Both the position numbers and the translations under genes were made by a program. Below, in pieces: positions 14,777-16,316 of a stretch of 16,316 nt of DNA. Below the pieces are notes generated by a model. That model did not search any database. It had not been told where the DNA came from and saw nothing but the letters and a program-made list of their open reading frames with translations. The stretch is taken from the NCBI GenBank assembly GCA_016717705.1, contig JADKFD010000042.1, positions 1-16,316 on the forward strand, given 5' to 3'. Position 1 is the first letter of the stretch. Every line of letters starts with the position of its first letter. The DNA is from Rhodanobacteraceae bacterium (GTDB lineage Bacteria; Pseudomonadota; Gammaproteobacteria; Xanthomonadales; SZUA-5).

Positions 14777-16316
14777 TCACTGCTTTCGCATCGCATCGCG
14801 CGCCGACTTGAACTCGGTCCCCTCATACCAGTTCGGCCATTGGTCGCCATCGGCGATCTCGCGGGCGACGGCGTAGAGCAACTCGGTGTCCTGCACGTTG
14901 CCGGACAGATCCCAGTTCGGGTCGAACTCGTCGGCAGGCTTGTGGTAGGCCTTGGCCACATAGTCTGCGGCCACCTGGCGCCCGTAGGCCTCGCCCTTTT
15001 CGACGTGGTCGATGCCGTTCTTCGGGTACAGCGAGGGCACGCCGGCCAGCGCGAAGTTGAAATGATCCGAGCGGTAGTAGAAGCCGTTTTCCGGCGTCGG
15101 CTCGGGCACGATGATGCGACCCTGCGCTTCGGCGTGACGCTTGAGGATGTCCTCCAGCTCGGAGTTGCCAAAGCCGATCACGACCACATCGCGGGTCTTG
15201 CCGATGACCTGGAGGGCGTCCATGTTGATCGTCGCCACGGTGTCCTTGAGCGGCATCACCGGGTTCTGCACGTAGTACCTGGAGCCGAGCAGCCCCGACT
15301 CTTCCAGGGTCACCGACAGGAACAGCAGCGAGCGCTTCGGCGGTGTCGGGGATTTGGCAAAGGCCTCGGCCAATTCCAACAACGCGGCCAAACCCGTAGC
15401 GTTGTCGATGGCGCCGTTGAAGATGCCGTCTTCGGGCATCTGGAAATTGCGGCCGAGGTGATCCCAGTGCGCGGTGAAGATCACCACTTCGTCCGGATGC
15501 TCGCTGCCCGGCAACAGGCCGACCACATTCGCCGAGTTGGCGTGACGGACACGGCTTTGCACGCCCATGCTGACTCTGGCGTCGAGCGGCACGGCCTTGA
15601 AGCCGGCCTGGTTGGCGGCCTTGCGCAGGGCGGCGTAGTCATGGCCGAGGTGCGCGAACATCCGCTGTGCGGCGGCACCGCTGATCCAGCCGCGGATGGC
15701 CAGCGGCTGCGGATCGCCGTCCTTGTGCGGCAGATCGAACTCGGCGCCACTGAAACCGTTGCGCACCACTTCCCAGCCGTAGGCGGCACCGGCGTCGTCG
15801 TGCACGATCAGCGCACCGGCGGCGCCCTGGCGCAGTGCTTCCTCGTACTTGTAGGTCCAGCGGCCGTAGTAGGTCATCGCCTTGCCGCGGAACAACTCCG
15901 GATCGCCGGTCTCGAATCCCGGGTCATTGACCAGCATGAGCACGGTCTTGCCCTTGACGTCGATGCCGGCGTAGTCGTTCCAGCCCAGCTCCGGCGCATT
16001 GACGCCAAAACCGACGAACACCAGTTCACTGTTCTCGACCGCGGAGACCGCATCCTCGCGCAGGGTCTGGATCACCGCTTCATCGCCGATCTTCAGGCTG
16101 TCGCTGGCGCCATCGGCGTAGCTGATCGCCACCGGACCGGTGGCCTCGGAGACGATCTCGATCATCGGCACCTGTTGCACGTAGCTGTCGCCGTTGCCGG
16201 GCTTGAGGCCGAGGCGCGCGAACTCGCGGGTCAGGTAGCCGACCGTCTTGCGCTCACCCGGCCCGCCCGGCTGGCGCCCGGCGAATTCGTCCGAAGCAAT
16301 GATCTGGATCTGCGCG
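14777..16316 (-). CDS. M28 family zinc metallopeptidase with PA domain, 5' truncated
   Basis: The C-terminal 512 residues of an M28 peptidase; the start and any signal peptide lie right of the window. Reading begins AQIQIIASDEFAGRQPGGPG, the usual start of the mature region. A PA insert follows (VFVGFGVNAPELGWNDYAGIDVKGK, TYYGRWTYKYEEALRQGAAG). The peptidase core carries the expected metal ligands and catalytic residues: H and D in TAHWDHLG, D in GAIDNATG, EE in TLEESGLLGSRYY, D in NMDAL and H in YRSDHFNFALAGVPSL. Family members are mostly exported aminopeptidases; if exported here it would be periplasmic or secreted. The end is FKSARDAMRKQ at 14777. There are no frame breaks in over 1.5 kb, unlike the genes on the left. 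Confidence 0.92.
   Translation of the reverse strand, partial: AQIQIIASDEFAGRQPGGPGERKTVGYLTREFARLGLKPGNGDSYVQQVPMIEIVSEATGPVAISYADGASDSLKIGDEAVIQTLREDAVSAVENSELVFVGFGVNAPELGWNDYAGIDVKGKTVLMLVNDPGFETGDPELFRGKAMTYYGRWTYKYEEALRQGAAGALIVHDDAGAAYGWEVVRNGFSGAEFDLPHKDGDPQPLAIRGWISGAAAQRMFAHLGHDYAALRKAANQAGFKAVPLDARVSMGVQSRVRHANSANVVGLLPGSEHPDEVVIFTAHWDHLGRNFQMPEDGIFNGAIDNATGLAALLELAEAFAKSPTPPKRSLLFLSVTLEESGLLGSRYYVQNPVMPLKDTVATINMDALQVIGKTRDVVVIGFGNSELEDILKRHAEAQGRIIVPEPTPENGFYYRSDHFNFALAGVPSLYPKNGIDHVEKGEAYGRQVAADYVAKAYHKPADEFDPNWDLSGNVQDTELLYAVAREIADGDQWPNWYEGTEFKSARDAMRKQ

Overview
The window is high-GC DNA from a proteobacterium, most likely a gammaproteobacterium of the Xanthomonadales/Lysobacterales type. 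The basis is the gspD-gspE arrangement, a YajD-type HNH protein with a long N-terminal extension, an RLAN-type ATP-grasp ligase, an Atm1-type exporter and REP-like palindromes with a CGCGCGCAAG...GCGCTCCTACA core. The placement is inferred; no rRNA or tRNA gene is present to settle it.

Layout, left to right. A 5'-truncated type II secretion secretin gene (gspD) is followed by a 268-bp gap holding an inverted repeat and then the secretion ATPase gene gspE. Next is a VapBC-like toxin-antitoxin pair with a recognisable promoter and a hairpin over the toxin ribosome-binding site. Then comes a two-gene unit with an ATGA overlap: a DUF3142 lipoprotein and a large exported TPR-like protein with a C-terminal membrane anchor. 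A repeat-rich stretch follows, containing a possible 54-residue membrane protein and a large hairpin. The minus-strand pair DUF4345 membrane protein and GNAT acetyltransferase is divergent from an RLAN/RimK-type ATP-grasp ligase. On the minus strand there follow yajD (HNH), an Atm1-type ABC exporter, an EamA (DMT) transporter and an M28 metallopeptidase that runs off the right edge.

A striking feature is how many genes are broken by single-base slips. I count about 19 apparent indels in gspD, gspE, the DUF3142 gene, the TPR gene, the ATP-grasp gene, yajD and the ABC gene. Most lie in short homopolymers. Correcting them restores full-length family-like proteins with exact codon phase, including the ATGA overlap. 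vapBC, DUF4345, GNAT, EamA and the M28 gene read cleanly. This looks more like uncorrected sequence error than decay, but raw reads are needed to decide. Broken genes are given below as single spans with the slip positions.

The items most worth a second look are the vapB-stop/vapC-RBS hairpin, the DUF3142-TPR envelope pair, the GspE without its tetracysteine zinc motif, the GNAT/ATP-grasp divergent pair, and several unrelated families of intergenic palindromes.
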